From NCBI RefSeq assembly GCF_031851795.1, contig NZ_CP134696.1, forward strand, positions 2,155,001 to 2,219,000: a stretch of DNA of 64,000 bases, in the 5' to 3' direction. The position numbers and the translations under genes are program-made. The notes below the pieces were generated by a model, which did not search any database, was not told the origin of the DNA, and saw nothing but the letters and a program-made list of their open reading frames with translations. This stretch comes from Pontibacter sp. G13. Lineage in GTDB: Bacteria; Bacteroidota; Bacteroidia; J057. Positions 9,574 to 17,636 of this stretch are shown one piece after another. Each line of letters starts with the position of its first letter. Within the stretch, counting starts at the first letter, position 1.

Positions 9574-11766
9574 CTAAAGTTGAAGTTGATTTTTGACCAA
9601 ATTGAAATAGCTACCTTCCAGCGCCAAAAGCGCATCATGCGTTCCCTGCTCGACGATTTTGCCTTGATTGAGTACCACAATTTGATCAGCATTCCGGACC
9701 GTACTCAACCGATGAGCAATCACCACCACAGTCCTCCCCCGGAAGAAATGCTGAAGATTTTCCATGATGATGCGCTCATTTTCGGAATCCAAGGCGGAAG
9801 TGGCCTCATCAAAAAACAGATACTGTGGTTGTCGGTAAATGGCCCTCGCGATCAAAATTCGCTGCTTCTGGCCGGTACTAAGTCCTAGGCCCTCATTGCC
9901 GATCTTGGTATTGTAACTTCTGGGAAGTTGCTCGATGAAGGATTTGATGTTGGCCATTTCTACCGCATGCGCCAATCGGGCCTTGTCGATCGAGGTATCA
10001 TCCACGGCGATATTCCGCGCGACGGTATCGTGAAAGAGGTATCCTTCCTGCATTACAGAGCCACAATTGGCCCGCCATTGCCTCGGAGAAATCCACTGAA
10101 AATCCTGCTCCCCAAGCTTGATTGAGCCCTCCGATTGGCGGTAAAATTTTAAGAGCAGCTTCATCAAGGTCGTTTTCCCACTCCCACTGGCCCCTACAAT
10201 GGCAGTGACCTTCTGGGCCGGAATGGTCAAGTTCAGATGGTCCAGCACAAATTGATCGGAGCCATCATATCTAAATGCCAAGTCCTGAAGATGAATATCT
10301 GCCTGCCCGTGGATCTGTTCCCCATCGGTTTCCTCGCCCGTCCATTCATCGGATTTGTCATGGATTTCCGATAGACGCTCCAAGCTGATCTGAGCATCTT
10401 GAACCGAAGTGATAAACCCAAAAAGTTGTCCGATTGGCCCATTTAGCTGCCCGATGATATACTGGATGGCGAGCATCATCCCCAGGGTGATTTCACCAGA
10501 GACGACCAGAGTAGCAGACAAGACCGAGATGAGGATATTTTTGAGGTGATCGATGAATTGCGCCCCGACGCCCTGCAATTGTTCCAATCTCAGCGATCGG
10601 ACGGCAATCTTGAACAGCCGCACTTGGATGAATTCCCAAGCCCAACGCATGGATCGCTCGGCATTGTGCAACTTGATCTCCTGCATGCCATTCACCAGCT
10701 CGATCACCTTGCTCTGTTCCTTGGAGATCTGGGCAAATCGCTGATGATCGATCTTCTTGCGAGCCTTGAGGAAAAAAGCAATCCATCCGAGATAGCAGGC
10801 ACTCCCAACTACAAACACCCAAAAAATGGGCATGCTATAAATGGCCAGCACCGTCCCGAATACCAAGAGATTCACCAAACTGAATAGCGTGTTGAGGGAT
10901 GCATTGGTGAGTAATTGCTCGATCCTCCGATGGTCATTGATCCGCTGCAGCAAATCCCCCGTGATCCTACTATCGAAAAACCCAATCGGTAGCCGCATCA
11001 GCTTGATGAAGAAATCCGAGATCAGAGAAATATTGAGTCTCGTGCTGACGTGCAGCAAGATCCATGAGCGCGTGATCTCAATGACCATTTTCCCGATGAA
11101 GAGCATCACCTGTGCAAGCAACACCAGATAGATAAAGGAGATATTCTGCTGCTGAATCCCGATATCCACCATTCCTTGAGTCAAGAACGGGACGATAAAT
11201 TGCAACATACTCCCCGCGAAAAGCCCAAGTGCCAATTGGCCCATAAGTCGGCGATATGGGCGTAGATACCCCAACAAATCCCACATTCCTTTACGGGACT
11301 CCTCCTCCCATTCAAGCTCGTGAAAAGTAGGGGTAGGCTCCAGCATCAGAGCGATTCCTTCTTGGGCTTCGATCGTGGCATTGGCCCCCAGCCATCGTTC
11401 CATAAATTCCGCGGAAGAATAGGTCACCAAACCCGCACTAGGATCAGATACATAGACCTGTCCTCGCTTGATTTGGTACACAACCACAAAGTGATTCCCC
11501 TCCCAATGCACGATACATGGCATCAACGCTTCCTTGCTCAGTTCCTCAAAACTCATTCGAAGCGCCAAAGTCCGAAACCCCATCCCTTCAGCCGCATCAG
11601 CCAAATTCAGGAGATTAGAGCCCGATCGAGTGGTTTCCGTTCGGTTGCGGATCTCTTCAAGGGAGATCGTTTGCCCATGATATTGGGCAACGATTTTGAG
11701 ACAAGAAGGGCCGCAATCCTTCAAGTCTGGCTGACGAAACTGTGGAAATGATCGCATGATAGCCAT
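9574..11766 (-). CDS. Peptidase-containing ABC exporter (C39 bacteriocin-type processing transporter)
   Basis: This 730-residue protein would cut the leader of double-glycine peptides and export the core. N-terminal C39 cysteine protease domain (about 1-135): oxyanion Gln12, catalytic Cys18 in KDCGPSCL, His92 in HWEGNHFVVVY and Asp108 in VSDPSAG are all present. A six-helix ABC transmembrane domain follows (about 165-450). The ATPase domain has Walker A GASGSGKTT (about 520-530), signature LSTGQKQR, Walker B YLFFDEATSALD and H-loop VVVIAHRLSTV. The ATG overlaps the stop of the upstream lipoprotein gene by one base (TAATG), indicating coupled translation. Substrates are very probably the two cysteine-rich peptides of the same cassette. 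Confidence 0.96.
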   Translation of the reverse strand: MAIMRSFPQFRQPDLKDCGPSCLKIVAQYHGQTISLEEIRNRTETTRSGSNLLNLADAAEGMGFRTLALRMSFEELSKEALMPCIVHWEGNHFVVVYQIKRGQVYVSDPSAGLVTYSSAEFMERWLGANATIEAQEGIALMLEPTPTFHELEWEEESRKGMWDLLGYLRPYRRLMGQLALGLFAGSMLQFIVPFLTQGMVDIGIQQQNISFIYLVLLAQVMLFIGKMVIEITRSWILLHVSTRLNISLISDFFIKLMRLPIGFFDSRITGDLLQRINDHRRIEQLLTNASLNTLFSLVNLLVFGTVLAIYSMPIFWVFVVGSACYLGWIAFFLKARKKIDHQRFAQISKEQSKVIELVNGMQEIKLHNAERSMRWAWEFIQVRLFKIAVRSLRLEQLQGVGAQFIDHLKNILISVLSATLVVSGEITLGMMLAIQYIIGQLNGPIGQLFGFITSVQDAQISLERLSEIHDKSDEWTGEETDGEQIHGQADIHLQDLAFRYDGSDQFVLDHLNLTIPAQKVTAIVGASGSGKTTLMKLLLKFYRQSEGSIKLGEQDFQWISPRQWRANCGSVMQEGYLFHDTVARNIAVDDTSIDKARLAHAVEMANIKSFIEQLPRSYNTKIGNEGLGLSTGQKQRILIARAIYRQPQYLFFDEATSALDSENERIIMENLQHFFRGRTVVVIAHRLSTVRNADQIVVLNQGKIVEQGTHDALLALEGSYFNLVKNQLQL

Positions 11767-13262
11767 TATCGAAGGTGCTGGATTTCGGTCTGGATGGCGG
11801 TAGCCAAGGCTGGGTCCGACGGTTTGGGAGCGTGCGAATAAATCAATGATCCGTCTCCTCCAATCAGCAAGTATCTCGGAATGTAGTCGATGCCCAATTC
11901 GGAGACGAATGAATTGTCTGATTCAGAAATCGAACGATAATGCTCTTCCCATCCTTGAAGGCCGATCCGCTGTGAAGTCCGTTCCCAAACTTGATCTGTG
12001 AGGTCGAAGGAAATGTAGATAAACGCGACAGGATCTCCCTCAAACTGGTCTCGTATGGTAGCCGAAGCAGGCATTTCTTTCAGGCAAGGTGCGCAGGTGC
12101 TCGACCAGAAATCCAGAAAGATGACCTGCCCCTGATACTTAGCCAATAGGTCCGCAAGCAGAGCGGTATCCCCCGATTCGTCCACGAGTGACAAAGATTC
12201 TGCCCATACGGGGTCCCAATCCTGACCGCTGGCCCAATCCTTTCCATTCAGTTGATTTAGCTTTTCGGAATAGCGCACTACCTCGGCTGAAGTCTCAGTC
12301 CTTTTGATTCCTTCGAATATCAACTTCAACAAATGATACTTGGCATCGACTGACCATTCCTCGGAAACAAAAAACAAGTCAAATAGCTCAGTAGAGCTCA
12401 TCTTTGGTTGTCCATCCAATTTTCTTTTTCTCCTCACTCCCGTTGAATAGCTATAGAGCATTTGGTGAAATGCATGAGTTTGGGGAGCCTCTTTGGGCAA
12501 ATTGAGCACTTCTATGCCGAGCGCCAATCGTTGTTGGGTAAATTCCATTCGCAGTGAATCAAACCGCAATTGCTGCCTCCGGAATGCATAAATCGAGGGG
12601 TCTATCAATTTTCTTTCCATGACTGAATCCAGAATGCTCCGTTCCTTCTTCCATTCACGGCTTGCTTGGGGATACACTTCTTGGTCATGGGCCATCAGAA
12701 AATTGGCGGACTTCACCTTTGTTCGATTATGGAGAAAATAATTGAGTTGAAAACTTTCATGTCCGATTCGGGTGGTTGCTGGCATCGAATCCCGACCGAC
12801 CCTCTCATCCACCCAGAATGCCCAATTCAAGTCGTAGGGCAACGTTTCGCGATTAAGAATGGCCACTTGTGGCTTCAATCCATCGTAAGTGATTCGCGCT
12901 GTATCTCCATTTTTCAGCCAATAGGGAATCACCCGCAAGACTTCATAATGCAGCGATACCTCCTGCCATTCTGAAGAAGTGGAAATGACCAGCGTATCAT
13001 ACGAGGCTTCTTTGGGAACATGGTGCATGTTCAAATCCCCCAGGGCATCGTACCAGATAACGGATCGCTTGGGGGTCATTCCTGACTTGCTGGGATGAGA
13101 ACTGATTTGATATGAATCAGAAATATTGGGATGATCGAAAATGAGCACAATTTCTCCGGGCAATGAAGGAGATTGAGCCCAAAGCGTAGACCGGTCCAAA
13201 CAACTAGACACCAGACCAAGTGAAAGCACAATCGGTAAAGACAACAAGAAAAAACGATTCAT
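11766..13262 (-). CDS. Thioredoxin-fold lipoprotein of the peptide cassette (paralogue 2)
   Basis: A 498-residue protein beginning with a lipoprotein signal (LGLVSSC, lipid-bearing Cys at residue 21). The N-terminal ~350 residues match no domain I recognise but are shared with the protein at 13670-15154: an edge strand (EIVLIF), a PYDLNWAF-VDE-VGRDSMPA block and a helical middle. The C-terminal ~130 residues are a TlpA-like thioredoxin fold with active site C390-A-P-C393 in FLDFWSSTCAPCLKEMP and the cis-proline of YIPRYLL. It would sit in the periplasm, tethered to a membrane. Its role may be to reduce, isomerise or hold the exported cysteine-rich peptides. Translationally coupled to the exporter gene. 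Confidence 0.85.
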   Translation of the reverse strand: MNRFFLLSLPIVLSLGLVSSCLDRSTLWAQSPSLPGEIVLIFDHPNISDSYQISSHPSKSGMTPKRSVIWYDALGDLNMHHVPKEASYDTLVISTSSEWQEVSLHYEVLRVIPYWLKNGDTARITYDGLKPQVAILNRETLPYDLNWAFWVDERVGRDSMPATTRIGHESFQLNYFLHNRTKVKSANFLMAHDQEVYPQASREWKKERSILDSVMERKLIDPSIYAFRRQQLRFDSLRMEFTQQRLALGIEVLNLPKEAPQTHAFHQMLYSYSTGVRRKRKLDGQPKMSSTELFDLFFVSEEWSVDAKYHLLKLIFEGIKRTETSAEVVRYSEKLNQLNGKDWASGQDWDPVWAESLSLVDESGDTALLADLLAKYQGQVIFLDFWSSTCAPCLKEMPASATIRDQFEGDPVAFIYISFDLTDQVWERTSQRIGLQGWEEHYRSISESDNSFVSELGIDYIPRYLLIGGDGSLIYSHAPKPSDPALATAIQTEIQHLR

Positions 13263-13298
13263 GAGCTAAGGATTAAATTAACGTGTCCAAAAACTAGA

Positions 13299-13319
13299 CA
13301 GGGGCCCAAAAGGCCCCTG
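13299..13319 (-). terminator. Hairpin between precursor peptide gene and lipoprotein gene
   Basis: A perfect 8-bp stem (CAGGGGCC / GGCCCCTG) with a 5-base loop lies 14 bases after the precursor stop, followed on the minus strand by TCTAG and a T run of five. Within an operon this may act as a partial terminator or an mRNA 3' stabiliser that raises precursor over downstream gene expression. Confidence 0.65.
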
Positions 13320-13333
13320 ATTGTCATCAAGAC

Positions 13334-13573
13334 TTAGCAATAAGAGGCTGAACCTCCATTTGATGCGCAGCTTTCACAGCACCAATAGGCTACATTGCCA
13401 TCTACCGAAAGAAGATCAGCAGTGCCTTCAGCTTCCTCCTGGCTCAGGTTGCAGGCGACACCACCGTGCGGCAAAAGGATGCCACAGGTACCCATCAATC
13501 CACCGGAGACCAATTTCATCTCTAATGGAGACAGTTTTTGAGTTTGCTTTTTCAGCAATTGATCGAACGACAT
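13334..13573 (-). CDS. Double-glycine-leader, cysteine-rich peptide precursor B
   Basis: A 79-residue precursor. Residues 1-25 are a leader ending LVSGG, typical of substrates of C39 peptidase transporters (hydrophobic residues at L7, L14, L17, M19 and V22, Gly24-Gly25). Cleavage would release a 54-residue peptide with six cysteines: one in GTCG, one in VACN, a WCCESC cluster with three, and a C-terminal SYC. All six align with those of the precursor at 15212-15457, along with the P-x-G, S-x-EEAE and NGG motifs. No lanthionine, radical-SAM or YcaO enzyme is near, so disulfide bonds are the expected modification. The start at 13573 is preferred; an in-frame ATG 75 bases upstream exists (see the upstream element). 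Resembles the Bacteroidota GG-leader natural-product precursors; activity is unknown. Confidence 0.88.
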   Translation of the reverse strand: MSFDQLLKKQTQKLSPLEMKLVSGGLMGTCGILLPHGGVACNLSQEEAEGTADLLSVDGNVAYWCCESCASNGGSASYC

Positions 13574-13632
13574 ATTCAAGAAATTACAAGTAACTCCTAC
13601 TCTATCAGGGCTTTTCGGATTCCGCCCTTGAC
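13574..13632 (-). promoter_or_regulatory. Conserved element upstream of precursor B
   Basis: About 60 bases directly upstream of the start are nearly the same as those upstream of the other precursor (15458-15516). The invariant core on the minus strand includes AGAGTAGGAGTTACT and the hairpin-capable GGGCGGA-n-TCCGAAAAGCCC. Identity is higher than in the coding sequences and covers codon third positions, so DNA- or RNA-level selection (promoter, operator or 5' leader) is more likely than translation. Confidence 0.6.
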
Positions 13633-13669
13633 CTCGAAAGGAGGCCAAATTGATGCAGGCTATATTAGA

Positions 13670-15154
13670 TCAGGGCGTAGCCCGTGAGACTTCCATCAGG
13701 ATATCAGCAGTGGAATGCGCAGAAGGGCTTGGTGCTTGGGCATATTTCAAGTGTCCGATCCCGTCGAAAATCAGGTACCGCGGTAAGACCCGCACCTCCA
13801 GTGCTTCCAAGAAGGGATTGTCATCAAGATTGAGGATGCGGTACTGATGGGCGGCATGCACGACCCCGGTTTTCTCGGCCATCTTCTTCCAGGCAGATGG
13901 ATTGGGATCGTAGGCGAGGTAGACGATTTCCACAGGTTCGGCTTCGAGGGATTTTTTCAGCTTATGAGAGGAAGGCATCTCATGAATACAAGGGGTGCAG
14001 GTGCTGGACCAGAAATCCAGATAAACCGCCTTCCCGGAGAGTTCGGTCATGACTTCATCCAGTCTGACGGTATCTCCGGCTCCATTTTCCAAGAGGGTCG
14101 AGGAGAAGAGCGTTTGGATATGCGCGGGGTCATACGCTTTGAATTTGGCCAGTTGGCCACTGCTTGCTTCCAGCTTCCCTGAGTATTCCGCAATGGTCTC
14201 CTGAGATTCCGATAGTTTGATCTTTTCAAAAAGCATGTCGAGCAACTCAATCCTGGCAGAACCTAGGAATTGGTCGGAGACGATCACCTCATCAAATGCT
14301 TTCATCCAGTCCACCGAAGTACCCTCCTCAAACGCTGTCCAGTAAAATCGCATGGCCCGCATAGACAGCGCATGGCGAAATTGACGTGACCTGGCGATTT
14401 CTGGAGAATAATCCCGAAAAAGGTTCCCAGATTCCGCCTCGCCCAAACGCCACGATATCGCCTGCCGCTCATATTGGCATTGTTGCCGGTACAATTCGGC
14501 ATATTCCTCAGAAAGACTGCCCTCGGCTACCAATCGATCGATCAATGCCCTTTCTCGATCCAGTTCCTTCATCGCTGTATCCGTGATCATCTCCACGACA
14601 TACTGGATTCGATTCATGCCATTTTGGGTCTCCAGACACTTGGGACAAAACTGGTATTTGTATATATAGAAAACAGGGCTCATATATTGATCCTTGGCGG
14701 GGATGCTATCCCGACCGATCAGTGTATCCACCGCAAAATCCCAATTCAGGTCATAGGGCTTGATCGCCCGATTGCGGATTTCCGCTGTGGGTTTGTAACC
14801 TTCATACCGGAGGTCGAGGGTATCTCCGGGATACACCCAGAAAGAGAGCTCCCGCTGGATGAAGTACCTTAGATTCACCTGCATCGGAATGGTGGTAGGG
14901 TCGATGGACAAGGTATCTCGCCAAGATTCATCCTTGGAGATGAACCGAAGCTCTGTAGGATTTGGGGACCAAGTGATGACCCTTGCATTTCTATCCAGTG
15001 CCTTGGGGCGACTGGGAGGAATCGAAAATCGAGTGGCTACCTCCACATCATGGAAAATGAGCGTAATGGGACCGGAGGACTCCTCAGGCAGGTTTTGGCC
15101 TTGTAGGCAGCCCATCAGCAGGAGTATCCAAAGGAATTGTACTTGTTTTGCCAT
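13670..15154 (-). CDS. Thioredoxin-fold lipoprotein of the peptide cassette (paralogue 1)
   Basis: A 494-residue protein with a lipoprotein signal (ILLLMGC, lipid Cys at about residue 16). The unassigned N-terminal region is homologous to that of the protein at 11766-13262 (PITLIFHDVEV, PYDLNWDFAVDTLIGRDSIPA). The C-terminal thioredoxin fold has active site C386-T-P-C389 in YLDFWSSTCTPCIHEMP and the cis-proline of VLPRYLI. It is preceded by one precursor gene and followed by the other, so the locus reads precursor-lipoprotein, precursor-lipoprotein, which suggests duplication of a two-gene module. A dedicated pairing of each lipoprotein with its neighbouring peptide is an inference. Confidence 0.85.
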   Translation of the reverse strand: MAKQVQFLWILLLMGCLQGQNLPEESSGPITLIFHDVEVATRFSIPPSRPKALDRNARVITWSPNPTELRFISKDESWRDTLSIDPTTIPMQVNLRYFIQRELSFWVYPGDTLDLRYEGYKPTAEIRNRAIKPYDLNWDFAVDTLIGRDSIPAKDQYMSPVFYIYKYQFCPKCLETQNGMNRIQYVVEMITDTAMKELDRERALIDRLVAEGSLSEEYAELYRQQCQYERQAISWRLGEAESGNLFRDYSPEIARSRQFRHALSMRAMRFYWTAFEEGTSVDWMKAFDEVIVSDQFLGSARIELLDMLFEKIKLSESQETIAEYSGKLEASSGQLAKFKAYDPAHIQTLFSSTLLENGAGDTVRLDEVMTELSGKAVYLDFWSSTCTPCIHEMPSSHKLKKSLEAEPVEIVYLAYDPNPSAWKKMAEKTGVVHAAHQYRILNLDDNPFLEALEVRVLPRYLIFDGIGHLKYAQAPSPSAHSTADILMEVSRATP

Positions 15155-15178
15155 GTTTGTAGGATTGAGGTAGAAATC

Positions 15179-15200
15179 GGGTCTCCAATCCTGAAGACCC
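15179..15200 (-). terminator. Hairpin between precursor A and lipoprotein gene
   Basis: GGGTCT (15179-15184) pairs with AGACCC (15195-15200) across a 10-base loop, 11 bases after the stop of precursor A. It is weaker than the hairpin behind precursor B and lacks a clear T run, but occupies the same place in the second module. Confidence 0.45.
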
Positions 15201-15211
15201 TACCTAGATGA

Positions 15212-15457
15212 TTAGCAGTAACTTGTGTTTCCTCCGTTTTGGCTGCAGCTATCACAGCACCACCATACTCCGTTCTCAGGGCCTCCAAAAATGGCTGCAT
15301 GACTTTCAGCCTCCTCTCGGCTCATATCACATACTGCCAATCCACTGGGCATCAGCAGGCCACATGTGCCAGTATCATAGAATCCCCCCGTAACTCGCTG
15401 CATCTCAATTTTGGACAGCTGTTGGTCCTGCTTGTTCAGCAATTGATCGAATGTCAT
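15212..15457 (-). CDS. Double-glycine-leader, cysteine-rich peptide precursor A
   Basis: An 81-residue precursor. The 25-residue leader ends RVTGG; cleavage leaves a 56-residue core beginning FYDTGTCG. Six cysteines are at the same relative places as in precursor B: GTCG, AVCD, WCCDSC and the terminal SYC. Conserved neighbours are the P-x-G before the second Cys, S-x-EEAE, and NGG before the last. About half the residues are identical to precursor B. The leader (MTFDQLLNKQDQQLSKIEMQ...) aligns without gaps, so the two genes are duplicates. Upstream DNA shares the 60-base element. It lies between the VKOR-type oxidase gene and the first thioredoxin lipoprotein gene. Confidence 0.88.
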   Translation of the reverse strand: MTFDQLLNKQDQQLSKIEMQRVTGGFYDTGTCGLLMPSGLAVCDMSREEAESHAAIFGGPENGVWWCCDSCSQNGGNTSYC

Positions 15458-15516
15458 TGTTATGTAATTACCAGTAACTCCTACTCTGTTGGGGCTTTTC
15501 GGAATCCGCCCATGAC
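15458..15516 (-). promoter_or_regulatory. Conserved element upstream of precursor A
   Basis: Second copy of the element described at 13574-13632. It carries the same AGAGTAGGAGTTACT core and GGGCGGA-n-TCCGAAAAGCCC segment at the same distance from the start codon. The remaining ~190 bases back to the oxidase gene hold only a small palindrome (CTGTCA / TGACAG, 15648-15665). Confidence 0.6.
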
Positions 15517-15711
15517 TGCGAAAGGCAATCATCTCATCTCAGGAAATCGGTTGAGTCGGACATACATATCGCTACCACAAGGCTATTGGGTAGCCTGAGG
15601 ATGAATGTCATCTCGGGATCTGAAAAATGGAGATGACGATGACTAGGCTGTCAAAAGCATGACAGCATCAAATGTCGCAGGAATCAGAAGTGGAGAGATC
15701 AGGAGAAATGC

Positions 15712-17313
15712 CTATACGAGCAGATAAGGCAAATCCTTCATCGTGTATCCCGTGGGAAGAGAGCGGTATTGATACAGGATTTTGGGGGTAGAACTCACGC
15801 GGTATCGCTTGCCCCATTCGTTCTGCAAACGCAGTCTTTCGGTGGCAGCGGACAATTCTTCAGTTGTCAGCGGAATGCGGTCAGCCCATGCTTGCACCCT
15901 TGCGTAGTCATGCTGATAGAAGGCAGCACTCACCCGTTCGTATTCTGTTTGAGGAAGCTTCTGGGCAAGAGCGATCATCTTCAAGGCAGATTGATAGGAT
16001 GTGCTATCTTCATCCGAATCACTCATGAAGATTTCCTCAATCCGGATGTCTGTCCTTCCAGCCAACAACTCGTGTTTGTCCCGGTGGAGCTTTTGGCACG
16101 GCCCACAATTCGGATTGACCACGAGGGTGATGGTATGGGTTCCAGAGGGATTCCCAGAAAGAATCGGTTGGGCGTCCTGCGTATCTACTGGCTTGTAAGC
16201 AGATTGAAGCAGCTCCAATACTTGTCGGTCATATTTGATGCGGTTGAGCGCTGGAAGCTCTGACTGACTCTGACTCCATCCTGTCAAAATGGGTTTGAGT
16301 CCTCCCCAAAGTGCCGCCATCCCCCAAACCGCTCCTGCGAAAACCGCCAGTCCAAAGCTACTTGGCCACGTCAATCCCTGAAGGCTGATCATCCATAACG
16401 CATAGCCCGCCTGAACCAACAGAACGCCTTGGACAAACAGGCACAACTTGCACCACTGCTTGGCGATGAAACCTTGGTAGTAAATCGAATATACCGGATA
16501 AACGCCCCCAAGGACAGCCATGATCTGAAGGATGGGAAAGGACACTGATTGGGGCATCCAAGCACTCCAAAGCAACATCAGGAGGAAGTAGCCAAATCCG
16601 ATTTCTCCCCAACTGAGGTTGCCGATGGCCAGTGCCGCAGGGGATTCCAGGATTTGTTGGCAATTGATCTTGCGCTTCTTGTCGGTGGCGCAGAATCGTT
16701 GGATGATCTGGTGATGCGGGCTGAAACGCTGGAGCATGAGGGGTACCGCCAGCAACAATCCGACCGCATGGGTTCCCATCCATCCCCACACAAGGGGTGA
16801 AGGCCATTGACCATGTGCTTGCCAGCCTCCCCAAATCAACGTGATGATCGTCATCAGAATGAGGAAGGGAATCCGCATGCGGTTGAGGATGCCTACACTC
16901 AGATTGCGTGTATAATCCTTTTCCTGAACTTGGGCTTCTGTATCGGCCACCAGAACTACCCCGCTCCAAGCCTTGAGAAATTCCGCGTGGGAGAGGACCT
17001 CCTCCTGCTCTGCACCTCGGAGAAGTGTAACAGAATCGCCAGACATCTCTGTCACCACCCCATAACCTTCCTGAGGAAATTGGAGGTGCGCCAAGAAAGG
17101 TCGTGGAAGTTCTTCCTGTAATTGCCGGAAGTCTGGCCGCATCGCCATGTTTCGAATCCCCAACCGATTGAGCCCATGATGTAGGGACAACATCGAGGGA
17201 AAATCCGGATGCTTGGAGAGCCAATCCAAGGTAACCTGCGTGTACCTAGTCCCAAGTTTATCCAGAAACTGGGAAAAGGTAGATTGGATAAAGTTTACAG
17301 AAGCGTAATTCAT
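15712..17313 (-). CDS. VKOR-family disulfide oxidase with C39-like N-domain and C-terminal thioredoxin fold
   Basis: A 533-residue membrane protein, three modules in order. Residues 1-125 resemble a C39 peptidase domain but lack the catalytic Cys and His, so they may only bind leader peptides. Residues about 145-350 contain some six membrane helices and a VKOR domain: loop cysteines C208 and C218 and the quinone-side C288-K-L-C291. Residues about 385-533 are a DsbA/thioredoxin-like domain with C403-G-P-C406 and the cis-Pro of SSTPKIL. VKOR enzymes oxidise a partner thioredoxin and pass electrons to quinone, so this protein could form disulfides in exported peptides. It is the first gene of the cassette. 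The fused architecture is one I associate with Bacteroidota peptide clusters; its exact role here is inferred. Confidence 0.88.
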   Translation of the reverse strand: MNYASVNFIQSTFSQFLDKLGTRYTQVTLDWLSKHPDFPSMLSLHHGLNRLGIRNMAMRPDFRQLQEELPRPFLAHLQFPQEGYGVVTEMSGDSVTLLRGAEQEEVLSHAEFLKAWSGVVLVADTEAQVQEKDYTRNLSVGILNRMRIPFLILMTIITLIWGGWQAHGQWPSPLVWGWMGTHAVGLLLAVPLMLQRFSPHHQIIQRFCATDKKRKINCQQILESPAALAIGNLSWGEIGFGYFLLMLLWSAWMPQSVSFPILQIMAVLGGVYPVYSIYYQGFIAKQWCKLCLFVQGVLLVQAGYALWMISLQGLTWPSSFGLAVFAGAVWGMAALWGGLKPILTGWSQSQSELPALNRIKYDRQVLELLQSAYKPVDTQDAQPILSGNPSGTHTITLVVNPNCGPCQKLHRDKHELLAGRTDIRIEEIFMSDSDEDSTSYQSALKMIALAQKLPQTEYERVSAAFYQHDYARVQAWADRIPLTTEELSAATERLRLQNEWGKRYRVSSTPKILYQYRSLPTGYTMKDLPYLLV

Positions 17314-17636
17314 GTAGAGCTGTGTTGTCCAATCAATAAAAGCAACCTTAGCACGATTACAAATTCCCCTTACAGCTCGGGCATGTTAAGTCCGATTCAT
17401 TTTTGCCGATAAAAAAAAGTACCTAACACTGCGAATATCAACAATCTGCACCCATCCCAAACTTTTGATATGTCACCACCTAGATACTCCCACACGTAAG
17501 AATATTCTATTTTTCCAATTCTAACAGCATTAGAATTTTCAGCAAAAATCGAAACAAGTCTCCACAAAAAGCTTGCAGTGTCAAGTATTACCAAATGCCA
17601 AGAAGGTGTTTTGGGGGCGCTTTGAAATCATCCCTG
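17314..17636. other. AT-rich upstream region of the peptide cassette
   Basis: About 320 bases with clearly lower GC than the surroundings, presumably holding the promoter of the VKOR-type gene. No exact TAnnTTTG box was found. A minus-strand frame of 65 codons (17397-17594) opens with TTG and is not convincing. Confidence 0.4.

Noticed and set aside
13574-13648. Extended start of precursor B (and 15458-15532 for A) at -75
   Set aside because: In frame and open, but conservation is at nucleotide level, and the 25-residue leader from the internal ATG is typical of GG peptides. Kept as a testable alternative.
17397-17594. 65-codon minus-strand frame upstream of the VKOR-type gene
   Set aside because: Only a TTG start, AT-rich DNA, no GG leader or cysteine pattern like the precursors.
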